Source: Companilactobacillus zhongbaensis (lineage in GTDB: Bacteria > Bacillota > Bacilli > Lactobacillales > Lactobacillaceae). Taken from it: a stretch of 64,000 bases of DNA. A model generated the notes under the pieces. The model had not been told where the DNA came from. It did not search any database and was given only the letters and a program-made list of their open reading frames with translations. The translations under genes were made by a program, and so were the position numbers. Location of the stretch: NCBI RefSeq assembly GCF_003946515.1, contig NZ_RHOM01000013.1, positions 1 through 64,000 of the forward strand. The letters run 5' to 3'. Of the stretch, positions 12,701-18,840 are shown one piece after another. Each line of letters starts with the position of its first letter. Positions within the stretch are counted from its first letter, which is position 1.

Positions 12701-14070
12701 GAGCATTGAATGGATTGATTAAATTACCATTCGATCTACTTGGATTATTAGGACTTCCATTATTGCTAAGACTATTAGACTTAGGTAAATTGTTTGCACT
12801 ACTCAACCCATTACTATGGCCATTACTACCAATCATCAATGTATTGAGAAACGTCTTGAGAATGTTGATTCCATTCAAACTCGCAGATGTTTTGAAAGAC
12901 ATTCTTGGACCATTGTCAGCATTACCAATCGACACATTATTAGCTCTTGCAATCCCAGCACTTGGATTATTAACATTGTTAACAATGCTCAACCCAATCT
13001 TCTGGCCATTGCTTCCAGTATTGTTGCCATTGGCATTGACACTTGGATTGGTAGGAACACCAATCGCATTACTCAGAGTTCTAAAAGACTTAGCTAAGTT
13101 AGCACTTCCTGTATTGGCAACAATGTTATTGTTCCCAATTATTCATACAGGATTCAACATCCTCGGATTGTTGGCATTGCCATTGATCTCCGGATTACTA
13201 ACATTGCCATTGTTCTTATTGAACTTGGGTCTTAAGACCTTATTGACATTACCTATTGTGAAGTCGATCTTGCCAATCTTGATCAACTTGGGAATCTTGT
13301 TACCATTAACAACACTTCCAGCATTATTATTGGCACCAATCTTCTTGCTAGGTAACTTAGTCAAAGGCTTGAGATTGTTAGGCGATATTTTAGCAACACT
13401 ATTGGCACTACCTGGAGTACTTAAAGATCTATTTGACTTAGTAATCCTCCCTCTAAAGATCCTAATCAAACCTCTATTAGTACTCGGATTACCATTACTA
13501 GCTAAAGTATTGACGTTCTTAGCATTAAGTCCATTAATGTTATTGAACAACTTGTTAGCACATCTACTAGCATTGCCATTAGTTGGCTTGGTAGGACTTG
13601 GAAATGCATTACTACCATTATTAGTACCATTCTTATTCATGAATCTGTTGGTTCGTCCGTTAATGATTCCTGGATTGATGTTGCTAAATGGTGTGATCTT
13701 ACCAACACTATTGAAACTAGCCATTGCAATTCCAGTATTAGGATTATTAGCACTACCATTCTTAATCGGCGCATTGACATTACCATTGTTCTTGTTGAGC
13801 TTACCAATTCCATTACTAAATATGGGACTACAACTACTCAGCTTAGGCATGATAATACCAGGATTATTGATGGTCGTCGGTGGAGTCATTGCCTTACCAT
13901 TCGGCTTACTCGGATCGTTAGGCGGAGCTGGAACACCTGGAACCGTAATTCCAGGAACACCAGGCACAACACCAGACGAAGGCGGCAACGTGGTACCAGA
14001 GCCAGGTTACGCAATTCGTCAAATCCCATCAGTTGGATTCTGGGTACACAATGATCCACTTGTCCTATAA
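4396..14070 (+). CDS. C-terminal open segment of the giant hydrophobic protein (3224 codons)
   Basis: The frame is actually continuous with the repeats from 4225; the ATG at 4396 is merely the first Met after the stop. It contains the rest of unit 3 and units 4 and 5 of the 387-residue repeat (to about 6790). A linker follows to about 7560, then three long units of about 643 residues made of LPLLLxLPLL-type segments (anchor GGLPLD at 7993, 9922 and 11854). Single basic patches such as NLIRRAIKLG and PLKWIxDLF recur at regular intervals, as expected of loops between membrane segments. The last 50 or so residues are different in kind: GTPGT repeats, then an acidic TPDEGG stretch, and the end GFWVHNDPLVL. 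No LPXTG motif, signal peptide or enzyme motif was seen. Function unknown. Confidence 0.65.
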   Translation: MFPLVLNTLLGVAELLSILPVLLLALPVALIQAALLLGLFALPVVIFNVLNLLPALIVGLSSLIIINWFFGSVAFQLLTNPIEDLKTFIVLLYTMVTEPVFYWAFIWITLPMTIGAFLGAFVNWLNPLNWIFKAISAFTIIGIPITVLLSILDIDIIRVLALLTTLPIVGIPVAALLGIAKLLLLNLINIYFLNSFIASLPVVIEPWVALAIIFIDDLVGGILSLGISVPDILLTWGMLIPAVAFPVLFVVLGLTIMLSLDAVVTLLAIPLIAPLINISLLILALGFNPLLALIGVNLFTTIGITSIVLAIAGLFTLAYTWMPFSFNALAFLVYFIFVNPGFYAIIQGSLVPAIGAIGLIIGGVLHWIIGNFGTGLITANSFAIFAHVAFTAVLSLAIGVIELISVLPVALIALPLAIIQSLLLLGLFALPVVLFNLAIFLPALIIGAAGMLAAFWFFGSAFFQLLTNPIQDLKALVVLVYTMITEPIFYWGFQFITIPMTFGAFIGTFLNWVNPLNYIFKAISAFAILGTPIVELNSFLALELLRFGSLLTLLPIFGIPAFLGLTIAKRMLVRLLVLFVLNTFLATVPVVLEPWVALVIIVIDDVVGGILSLGISVPDILLTWGMLIPAIAFPVLFAVQGVGIMLGFDIIDILIFAPLILIPMIFGLFNAILANPLLAIITKLFFDFQGIVSIGLLLAGIFTLSYIWLPMTFNGLAFAIYFIFGNPGFYAIIQGSLVPAIGAIGLIIAGILHWVIGNFGTGLVTANSFALFVHLMFPLVLTTVIGILELVSSLALSIFAPLLPLIALGVLGLVVLPLVLSIYAAFKAFQTLLILISLAPFLIPLVGLTLGLLAPIFPLLLLILIPLQLLFDVGVWLLFRGLNNLLSLLNGLIKQIVVNTIGSFIPTLLMKLALLNSLMLHLFAGLMNLIPGLLHKLFTIPLWLLSGLRFLTSLLTVPVLLLDMLNNFIASLVWNFITSLASFLIKNLIWIKLFKLLNKLVGLLLRPILLVINIAIPLLALPIIKFIKALRNAIIAGLLSFLIPFIGAFLIIPTAILDGLRFIIDDVILGLLLLPGLIPFRNLLLDALFLIPALLNFIALNNLLRTPLKWIHDLFWQLALPLAVLALTFAILIPFFGLMSLLNPLKWLRMALLSALTTFNVQLLTTLIVLPLKLLNNKLLSLLPALLNGLLLGFLRNILGGLPLDVLGLLALPLLNILGLIGTLTPGLRLLGLPLLLLTQLLGLPLLLDSLRNLIAPLLWGLLAGLLTYPLVKLAKNVIDIALLPLLGLLSTLPIFLLKLFNKAFVLRPLLLLGLPLLAQLLTGLALPLFNLIRRAIKLGLNLLKGAIALLTMPLWLGLPALNLLREALILPVLLLTLLRGLRNIFRLLGFPLLLLALPLLAGLATLLLGLPLITLLNKLLSMPLLALLLPLLAALPILPIKILLDLLLLPLVLLGNKLLGLPAALLAGLLLPLLLGRMIRHLIKLPLDLLKLAGLVLFNLLLPFIPFLNLLTPLLWPLGLLLQPLALADVLRDLLGNLPFDLLNLLLILPLAQILSTLAMLIPGLGLLLIPFLLPLKLFNRFIAIPLALVRTLGDLAKALLLGLPLALLGTLLAFPLINLLNDILSLALLPLLTGLLTLPLFLLNLGLLTLLTFPIAKGVLPFLIANGLSALVANFLPVLAGLLLNPVIVLANGIRLFNDFVFGLLHLGAFLLLTLPGLIPFRNLLLNALFFIPLLLNLISLFNLLRTPLKWILDLFNQLALPLAAMALTFAILIPFFGLISLLNPFKWLRMALLSALTTFNVQLLSTLFLLPLKLLNNKLLSLLPALLNGLLLGFLRNILGGLPLDILGLLALPLLNLLALAGVLTPGLRLLALPLLLLTQLLGLPLLLDTLRNLIAPLLWGNLAGLLTYPIAKLIKNELNLLGLPLLGLLATLPIFLLKLFNKAFVLRPLLLLGLPLLAGLLTGLVLPLFNLIRRAIKLGLNLLKNALALLTMPLWLGLPALNLLREALILPVLLLTLLRGLRNLFNTFLGLPGLLLGLPLLAGLATFLLGLPLITLLNMLLSMPLLALLLPLLAALPILPIKILLDLLLLPLVLLGNKLLGLPMAILAGLLLPLVLNGLFKHFLKLPFDLLKLLGLGLFNLLLPFIPLLNLLAPLLLPLGLLLMPLALADVLRDILGNLPFDLLNLLLILPLVQLLSTLAMLIPGLGLLLIPLLLPLKLFNRFIAIPLAFLRTLGDLAKLLLLALPLALLTTLLSLPLINLLNDALSLLLLPLLSGLLTLPLFLLNLGLATLLTFPIAKGVLPFLIANGLSALVANFLPVLIGLLLNPILVLANGLRLFNDFIKTLGKFLLLGALALPGLIPLRNLILDGLFFVPALINGLSLLNLLSLPFKFLRDLIKNNVLPLLVAGLTNLLLLPIFGPLQFLNPINWIKVPLLAALRTFTAKLLAKLFLVPGLILLNLLTSLIPATLAAIVVPFLRGLLGGLPLDILGLLGLPLLNLLALLGTFIPGVRLLALPLLLLTQLLGLPLLLDTLRNLIAPLLWGALAGLLTYPIANLVKDLLGLIGLPLLGLLTTLPLFFFKLLKNVLLGNVLALGLPLLNQALTLLALVPFNLLKAGLKLLNSLLPLGLVLLTMPLWFNLPLLNILRRVAFWLLLGLELLTLPFKLLRNLLRTFVGLPMLLLGLPLLAGLLNFLFILPLVTLATMLLALPLPLTLLLPLLALLGNLPIKLLTDLLLLPLMFLINGLLALPLAAILGNLLPLVLGALNGLIKLPFDLLGLLGLPLLLRLLDLGKLFALLNPLLWPLLPIINVLRNVLRMLIPFKLADVLKDILGPLSALPIDTLLALAIPALGLLTLLTMLNPIFWPLLPVLLPLALTLGLVGTPIALLRVLKDLAKLALPVLATMLLFPIIHTGFNILGLLALPLISGLLTLPLFLLNLGLKTLLTLPIVKSILPILINLGILLPLTTLPALLLAPIFLLGNLVKGLRLLGDILATLLALPGVLKDLFDLVILPLKILIKPLLVLGLPLLAKVLTFLALSPLMLLNNLLAHLLALPLVGLVGLGNALLPLLVPFLFMNLLVRPLMIPGLMLLNGVILPTLLKLAIAIPVLGLLALPFLIGALTLPLFLLSLPIPLLNMGLQLLSLGMIIPGLLMVVGGVIALPFGLLGSLGGAGTPGTVIPGTPGTTPDEGGNVVPEPGYAIRQIPSVGFWVHNDPLVL
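7560..13330 (+). repeat. Three tandem units of about 1.93 kb (643-644 residues) inside the giant gene
   Basis: The GGLPLD codons start at 7993, 9922 and 11854, that is 1929 and 1932 bases apart. The PGLIPxRNL segment recurs at about 7618, 9548 and 11480. Sequence at 1-1000 is a further, partial member of this type. The five-unit 387-residue block therefore sits inside a longer array of this second type. Confidence 0.85.
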
Positions 14071-14173
14071 GATGCACTAATAAAAATCGTTAAAGACCTC
14101 AGATCGATAACGATTTGCAAAAAGCTTTCCAACTAATCACCTCCAAATGATTTCAAATAGGAAAGCTGCAAAA

Positions 14174-14203
14174 AAGTCACTTCGAAAGAAGTGGCTTTTT
14201 TGT
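14174..14203 (+). terminator. Rho-independent terminator of the giant gene
   Basis: A nine-pair stem (agtcacttc / gaagtggct, one G-U pair) with a GAAA loop is followed by a T-run. A second hairpin without T-run (aaatcgtta / taacgattt) lies just after the stop at 14085-14117. Confidence 0.85.
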
Positions 14204-14660
14204 TTTGCCTAAAAATAATATCTGAAAGAGCAGAACTAAATAATAGATTTAAAAATAGTATCTGCATAAAAAGAAAAGGGGATGTAGGAGATAATAAAGA
14301 AAGGGCATATAGAAAAAGTTGACAATAACCGAGAGTAAAAAATATGCTGAAAAGAAAGGTAGTTTCGAATTGAAGGGATTGTACGAAAAAGCAACGAAAA
14401 TTGAAGAGTAGAAAAATAACCATGAAAATCAAAATCTAAAAATCAGAAGCACAAATAATAGAAATTATGCGAGTACTTTTGGAAATTCATTAAACTAATG
14501 GAATTGAAATTCGATAAACAAAATGAAAGAAGATCCGACAGTAAAAATACGTATTTTGAGTCTGCATGCATTAAAAAAATGAACAGTTTTTGTAAGCAAC
14601 AAATCGGTTTATTCAATAAGGTTAGGCATGGATCCCATGAATTCATTTGTGGGAGGTAAG
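14204..14660. other. Gene-free AT-rich stretch
   Basis: This stretch is purine-rich on the plus strand. Open frames on either strand are short, have no ribosome-binding site and read as low-complexity hydrophobic sequence. I see no gene here. Confidence 0.5.
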
Positions 14661-14776
14661 CCCTTTTTTTATAAATTATTTATTCTTTAACATTGAACTT
14701 CTTATATCATGTTCTTATTACAATGAATCAAACACACGTTCGTGTATAATGAATCTATAACGATAAGGGAGGCGAA

Positions 14777-16111
14777 ATGGTGAAAAACGAAATGGAATAT
14801 ATGATGGGCTTAAAAATAAGAATGTATCCTAACAGAAGGCAGGAAAAGATCTTTTGGAAGAACATCAACGCATCACGTTTCGTTTACAATAAATTACTAG
14901 CAAACAGCTGGACTGATTCTAAAGTTTTTAAGAATAAGTTAGACAAACGCTATCCTATCCCAGAAGATTACTGGAAGTATAGCAAGAGTGGAAAATTATT
15001 CAAAGCAAGTACAATCCGTCCCACAGGATTAGCTAGGATAACTAAGGAAAAGTATCCATGGTTAGGCGATAAGCATATTGATAGTGACATGGCCAATAAT
15101 GCCCTCGTGAGTTATAAGTCTGCATGGAGCTTGTTTCATAAAGTACACAACTCTGGAACGCCAAAATTTAAGCGAAAATCGAATCCCAATCAAGGATATC
15201 GAACCTCTAATCATTACAGTTCTACAACGGTTAAGAACAATGGCGGAGTTCCATCACTCTATAATGGGTCAATCAAGTTCTTAGATAAGAGTCACATTAG
15301 ATTGCCTAAGGTGGGAAGAATCAAAGTTAAACTATCTGAGGTCTTACCAAGTAATCGCTTAGTCAGAATAGCAACCGTTTCTATAAAACACTTGCCAACT
15401 GGAGAATGGTTTGTGTCTTTACTGTTAAAGAGTGATGAACCATTTAAGAAAAAATTACCTAAAACAAATTCTCAAGTTGGTTATGATTTGAATACCGAAA
15501 ACTTTCTAACTGATAGCTACGGGAATATAGTCGACAATCCAAGATTTTACCGCTCGTTTAAAGGTCGATTGACCAAGGAACAACGAAAGCTGTCTCGAAG
15601 AGCTAGACGTGCTAAGTCAGAAGGACGTAAGCTTTGGGAATCTAAAAACTATCAAAAACAGCGAAAACTAGTCGCTGAACTTCACGCTAGGGTAGGGAAT
15701 CAACGTAAAAATTTTCTTCACACCATTTCAACTACACTTATCAAAAACCACGATCTGGTAGTTGGAGAAAACTTGAAGAGTAAGAATATGTTGAAGAATC
15801 ATGCTTTAGCAATGTCTATTTCTGATGTAGGTTGGAAGTCTTTTATCGGTATGCTTGAGTACAAGGCACCACTGTACGGTCGAACCTTTATCGAGGTTGA
15901 TCCTGCGTACACGACTCAGAAATGTAATAAGTGTGGATTCAAAATGGGCACCAATGGATCGATCAAACTGACCTTAAAAGATAGAAAATGGACTTGTCCA
16001 AACTGCACTACTGAACACATAAGAGATGTAAATGCATCTAAGAATATCTTAGCTAAAGGTTTGGTTGAATTATCTAAACCATTAACCGAAGATAGTCCGA
16101 TTTACAAATAA
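14777..16111 (+). CDS. tnpB: TnpB-family RNA-guided endonuclease (IS605 OrfB)
   Basis: This 444-residue protein has the layout of IS605 OrfB/TnpB. It begins with an N-terminal helix-turn-helix region (GLKIRMYPNRRQEKIF). A split RuvC-like domain follows with its acidic residues visible: Asp in VGYDLNTENF, Glu in LVVGENLKSKNM and Asp in RDVNASKNI. Before the last Asp lies a four-cysteine zinc ribbon (CNKCGF...CPNC). TnpB proteins are known as nucleases guided by an omega RNA made from the element's 3' end; here that sequence follows directly. GGGAGG at 14767-14772 is four bases before ATG 14777, and the in-frame GTG at 14780 is also possible. All catalytic residues are present, so the gene may be active although its transposase partner is absent. 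Confidence 0.92.
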   Translation: MVKNEMEYMMGLKIRMYPNRRQEKIFWKNINASRFVYNKLLANSWTDSKVFKNKLDKRYPIPEDYWKYSKSGKLFKASTIRPTGLARITKEKYPWLGDKHIDSDMANNALVSYKSAWSLFHKVHNSGTPKFKRKSNPNQGYRTSNHYSSTTVKNNGGVPSLYNGSIKFLDKSHIRLPKVGRIKVKLSEVLPSNRLVRIATVSIKHLPTGEWFVSLLLKSDEPFKKKLPKTNSQVGYDLNTENFLTDSYGNIVDNPRFYRSFKGRLTKEQRKLSRRARRAKSEGRKLWESKNYQKQRKLVAELHARVGNQRKNFLHTISTTLIKNHDLVVGENLKSKNMLKNHALAMSISDVGWKSFIGMLEYKAPLYGRTFIEVDPAYTTQKCNKCGFKMGTNGSIKLTLKDRKWTCPNCTTEHIRDVNASKNILAKGLVELSKPLTEDSPIYK

Positions 16112-16303
16112 AGACGTGGGCGTTTGGCAACTCACGTCCTAAGTTCTGGTAATTAGCTCGTAAGACGTTATAATTCCGATTGCGTATAGCATGAGACATT
16201 ACAACGCAATGCTTTATCTGAATAAGATGTGACTAGTAACTAGAAAGCGATGAGCAAACTGGTGAAGTTCACATGCCACTGACTTTAGTCAGTTGTAGTT
16301 GAC
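16090..16303 (+). ncRNA. Probable omega (right-end) guide RNA of the TnpB element
   Basis: In IS605-type elements the guide RNA overlaps the 3' end of tnpB and ends at the element boundary. Here the sequence after the stop contains a GACGTG/CACGTC stem (16112-16139) and ends in the ACTGAC-TTTA-GTCAGT hairpin. Bases just after about 16303 would be the guide. Limits are inferred from family knowledge. Confidence 0.5.
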
Positions 16304-16350
16304 ACCCAGCGGATACAAAGTATCTGATCCCTAAAATGACCCAATGACAA

Positions 16351-16433
16351 AAAATTGATAACGAGAAAACACATTAAGTCGCATACAAGTTATCAAAATC
16401 AACGATTATATGCGAAATGTTATGAGCCAAACG
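16351..16433 (+). other. Pseudoknot-capable RNA segment before a terminator
   Basis: TTGATAAC (16355-16362) can pair with GTTATCAA (16389-16396). CGCATA (16380-16385), inside that loop, can pair with TATGCG (16409-16414) outside it. This is the topology of an H-type pseudoknot. No gene follows in the same transcript before the terminator. It may be the end of an RNA read from the TnpB element or flanking host sequence. Confidence 0.35.
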
Positions 16434-16466
16434 AAAATAACCGTCCGAAAGGGCGGTTATTTTTTT
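16434..16466 (+). terminator. Rho-independent terminator
   Basis: A long stem (aaataaccgtcc / gggcggttattt) with a GAAA loop is followed by a T-run. Confidence 0.88.
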
Positions 16467-16666
16467 GTCATTAAAATGTAATATTAACTTTGGTTTTAAA
16501 CATGTCAAAGATGAATATTTTCTGTAAAAAGGTGTAAATGGCTATGCCATGCTGTTTTTAAGATGTATAATTGTGAAAAAGCAAAGGAAAATAGAGTCGA
16601 TTATTGTACCTAGAATTATTTAAATATGATTTTTTTTGGAACCGATTTAGTAAAAAAATAATACCG

Positions 16667-16675
16667 TGATATAAT
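16667..16675 (+). promoter_or_regulatory. Extended -10 promoter of the Mga-like gene
   Basis: TGATATAAT gives a perfect TATAAT (16670-16675) with an upstream TG. The -35 region is weak. The start codon at 16701 lies shortly downstream. Confidence 0.6.
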
Positions 16676-16700
16676 CTATATGACTCGGGAGGTGATACTA

Positions 16701-18314
16701 TTGGATAGTTTTACTGATTTATTCTTGTCTAAATCTGAGGTAGAAAAGATTCAGTTATTCAATAAAATAAAATTAATTCGCACGAACCAGTTAGCTAGCG
16801 CTGATTTAATCGGTACATATCGTGATTGGCACATAACTGTTAAAGATATCAACTTGCGTAAAGCTGCATATCAAATGAACAAAAGTTACGGAAGTGTCTA
16901 CAATACTTATTTAGGTATCCAAGAAGATTTTAAAGAGATCCTAGGTAAAGATGACTATGAGATAGAAGAAATGTTCGCCGTATCGAGGGACGGCTACCAC
17001 GCATTTTTGACAACTAAGTCAGATGGATACCTTTTCTTAGATGCAATTGTTAAAGGAAAAGAGAAGTCTTTCAAACGTTTCTATACTGAACTTAATAGTA
17101 GTAAAGCAACTGTTTTAAGACATTTAAAACCTGTTAGAAGTTATTTGAAACGATTCGGTGTTCGGATTGCTTATGAACCAATGCGTTTTGTGGGTAATGA
17201 GGAATCCATTCGTTTATCTATCGCGGCATTGTATTGGAATGCTACGCGTGGATTCGTTTGGCCATTCGAATTGTTCTCACAAAAGACTGCATTTAGAGTA
17301 GTTGATATTGCTCTGGAAAAATATCGTCTACAACCAATCAATAATATTTCAAAACTCTTTTATGCTTACGTAGTTATGGCACATTCTTACCGTATTCTGG
17401 GCGGTAACCATATGCAAAATATCGAAGCATTGAGTGTTATTAATTATCCATTCCCTAATATTTTTGAAGGAACTACTTCATTGTTTGAAGCTTCAAACAA
17501 TGGTTCACACGATGTTAAGGAATTGAAACGTGCCATTGAATCGATCAGTTATGAGGAGCAAATGTTCCAATCTGCTGACTTCTACATTTTACTAATGTGT
17601 GTTCCAACCACATTCGAAGTTTCAGAGGAATACTTACAAACTGTTTCAAGACAGCTAGTTAAGTACAATCCACTTTTTGCTAACTTCATTGACGATTTCT
17701 TGGACTTGATTCCATACGATGTTGAACAGACTGTGTCTGATTTTGCATTGTCACACAAGGAATTCATGCGTTACAAGTACAATTTGACTACTTGTATCAT
17801 CGGTGTTTTAGCTTTGGATCAAAACTTTATTGAAATGTTGAACTTATTCTCAGGCTTTGGGGATGCTATGAGTAACCTGACTGATGAGAACTTGAAGACT
17901 AAGGTCGGTTCAACCGTTCAACACTTGATGAGACGTGACAAGTATAGTTCATTGAAAGGTAAGTCTAAGCTTATTTCCGATGCACTTTATGCAATTGCTT
18001 ATCGTTTCTTCTCACTTTACAATGAGAATATTCAAGTACGAGTTTATCTTGAGTTGGAATCGTTCTTCTTAGTTTATTCTGACTTGGCTATTACTTTGGA
18101 AGCTTTGCCATATGTTCAGATCGTTAGTGATTCTAAGGATGCTGATATTGTGGTTACGGCTAATAGTTCTGATTTGCCTGAAGATGAGGTTAAGGACGAT
18201 GTCTGCATTTATCGTTGGATGTACAACGGTGTTGATGGTCAGATGGGTGGATTGCTTAACTTGATTTATAAGATCTGGACTGATGAAAAAGTTGGCGGGA
18301 CTAAAACTATTTAG
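16701..18314 (+). CDS. Mga/AtxA-type transcriptional regulator
   Basis: About 537 residues. The protein has an N-terminal winged-helix region and then an Mga-type helix-turn-helix (roughly residues 110-190: FKRFYTELNSSKATVLRHLKPV, then FGVRIAYEPMRFVGNEESIR). A long helical PRD-like middle and a C-terminal EIIB-like region (LPYVQIVSDSKDADIVVTA) complete it. Regulators of this kind control surface and carbohydrate genes in Firmicutes and are often tuned by PTS phosphorylation. The start is set at TTG 16701 because GGAGG (16688-16692) lies eight bases before it. The upstream ATG at 16680 would put the Shine-Dalgarno inside the gene. It sits alone between an RNA terminator and an sRNA-like gene. 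Its targets are unknown; the neighbouring giant gene is only a guess. Confidence 0.85.
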   Translation: MDSFTDLFLSKSEVEKIQLFNKIKLIRTNQLASADLIGTYRDWHITVKDINLRKAAYQMNKSYGSVYNTYLGIQEDFKEILGKDDYEIEEMFAVSRDGYHAFLTTKSDGYLFLDAIVKGKEKSFKRFYTELNSSKATVLRHLKPVRSYLKRFGVRIAYEPMRFVGNEESIRLSIAALYWNATRGFVWPFELFSQKTAFRVVDIALEKYRLQPINNISKLFYAYVVMAHSYRILGGNHMQNIEALSVINYPFPNIFEGTTSLFEASNNGSHDVKELKRAIESISYEEQMFQSADFYILLMCVPTTFEVSEEYLQTVSRQLVKYNPLFANFIDDFLDLIPYDVEQTVSDFALSHKEFMRYKYNLTTCIIGVLALDQNFIEMLNLFSGFGDAMSNLTDENLKTKVGSTVQHLMRRDKYSSLKGKSKLISDALYAIAYRFFSLYNENIQVRVYLELESFFLVYSDLAITLEALPYVQIVSDSKDADIVVTANSSDLPEDEVKDDVCIYRWMYNGVDGQMGGLLNLIYKIWTDEKVGGTKTI

Positions 18315-18343
18315 TTGAAGTTTTTTATTAAATGGATTAATAT
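18315..18343 (+). promoter_or_regulatory. Sigma-A-type promoter of a small RNA gene
   Basis: TTGAAG (18315-18320), a 17-base spacer and TAATAT (18338-18343) lie immediately after the Mga-like stop codon. They precede a hairpin-rich stretch that has no ORF. Confidence 0.6.
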
Positions 18344-18349
18344 GTTCTG

Positions 18350-18521
18350 TATGCGATGAGTCGAGAGACGTCGATTTAGGACGTCACTTGAAGTAGGATA
18401 TCAGGCATTACTCACCGGAATTTTGTGAGCGATATCTTCAGCGGTTGTGTGAACCGACTTAGCTGATTGCTCTTCGGAGTACTACATGAAGAAGCCATGG
18501 TTTAATTACCATGGCTTTTTT
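18350..18521 (+). ncRNA. Probable structured small RNA
   Basis: About 170 bases without an ORF lie between a good promoter and a strong terminator. Visible stems are GACGTC/GACGTC (18367-18372 with 18380-18385) and GATATC/GATATC (18397-18402 with 18431-18436) enclosing CTCAC/GTGAG (18411-18415 with 18425-18429). A third is CGGTT/AACCG (18442-18446 with 18452-18456). The 3' end is the terminator AGCCATGG/CCATGGCT with T-run (18493-18521). No gene follows, so a riboswitch is unlikely. I do not recognise the family. Confidence 0.6.
18493..18521 (+). terminator. Terminator of the small RNA
   Basis: An eight-pair perfect stem agccatgg/ccatggct with an eight-base loop is followed by a T-run. Confidence 0.85.
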
Positions 18522-18530
18522 GGTGGGCAA

Positions 18531-18587
18531 AAATGTAAGAGAGTAGAGCGGACATATTGAAAAAGATGTAAGAGAGTAGAGCAGACA
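18531..18587 (+). repeat. 33-bp direct duplication at the head of a structured element
   Basis: The sequence atgtaagagagtagagc occurs at 18533 and again at 18566. A related atgtaagagag starts the copy at 47437, so this seems to be the outer edge of the repeat family. Confidence 0.75.
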
Positions 18588-18840
18588 GAGGCGTTTTGCT
18601 TGTGCTGGTGTTTGTGATTTTTGGTGGTTGGGTTTGAGGTAGTATTTTGTATTGGTGGTTCACTGCCGACTCCGGGGCCCGGGATACACACACTGGAACG
18701 TAGGGGACACGATTTTGAGCTATCCGAGAAGACCACTCGGACATCTCAAAACTCGGTCTTTCACTAGGCAATGAATTGCCAAGTGAAATCTCCCTACTGA
18801 GGTGTGTATCCCGGGCCCCTCCGTCTAGATGGGGCAATAC
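18588..18840 (+). repeat. Structured GC-rich dispersed element, copy E1 (type A)
   Basis: The core starts at GGTTCACTGCCG (18657). The outer stem is ggggcccgggatacacac / gtgtgtatcccgggcccc. Inside are hairpins tccgag/ctcgga and tcact..ggcaa/ttgcc..agtga. The tail differs from other type A copies. At 18921-18954 it carries a ttcgcgggact...gctccgctcat motif that recurs reversed at 44143-44172. Confidence 0.88.

Larger units (their letters stand above)
1..14070 (+). pseudogene. Giant hydrophobic Leu/Pro-rich repeat membrane protein, 5' end outside window, two frameshifts
   Basis: One protein-coding sequence runs from before base 1 to the stop at 14070, about 4,690 codons. It is broken twice. 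Near 279-282 one base appears to be missing: the frame reads LTSPLWK, then the repeat pattern (LPGLNFLRR) continues in another frame. At 4215-4224 ten extra bases (tgcgataatc) lie between two perfectly continuing repeat segments and restore the first frame afterwards. The protein is almost entirely hydrophobic. Leucine, isoleucine, alanine and phenylalanine runs are punctuated by Pro, Gly and single basic or acidic residues, as in a polytopic membrane protein with very many segments. Differences between repeat copies are mostly at third codon positions, which supports this strand and frame. The C-terminus becomes soluble-looking (Gly/Pro/Thr-rich, ending HNDPLVL). No family was recognised. Sequencing error or real decay could explain the breaks. 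Confidence 0.7.
14690..16303 (+). mobile_element. IS605/IS1341-type element carrying only tnpB
   Basis: A single tnpB-like gene is followed by about 190 bases of hairpin-rich sequence, with no tnpA in the window. The right end is placed just after the ACTGAC/GTCAGT hairpin (16278-16293) and the following gtagttgac, by analogy with IS200/IS605 ends. The left end is uncertain. A promoter-like tataat (14745-14750) overlaps a small ACACG/CGTGT inverted repeat. Confidence 0.6.

Noticed and set aside
8352-12992. Long minus-strand frames rich in Asn, Ser and Gly opposite the giant gene (439 and 1106 codons)
   Set aside because: They are the mirror of Leu/Pro/Ala codons on the plus strand. They break repeatedly elsewhere in the repeat array, while the plus frame stays open and shows silent third-position changes between units.
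14133-14432. Minus-strand 99-codon hydrophobic frame after the giant gene
   Set aside because: Low complexity from an A/G-rich plus strand, no ribosome-binding site, and it overlaps the terminator.
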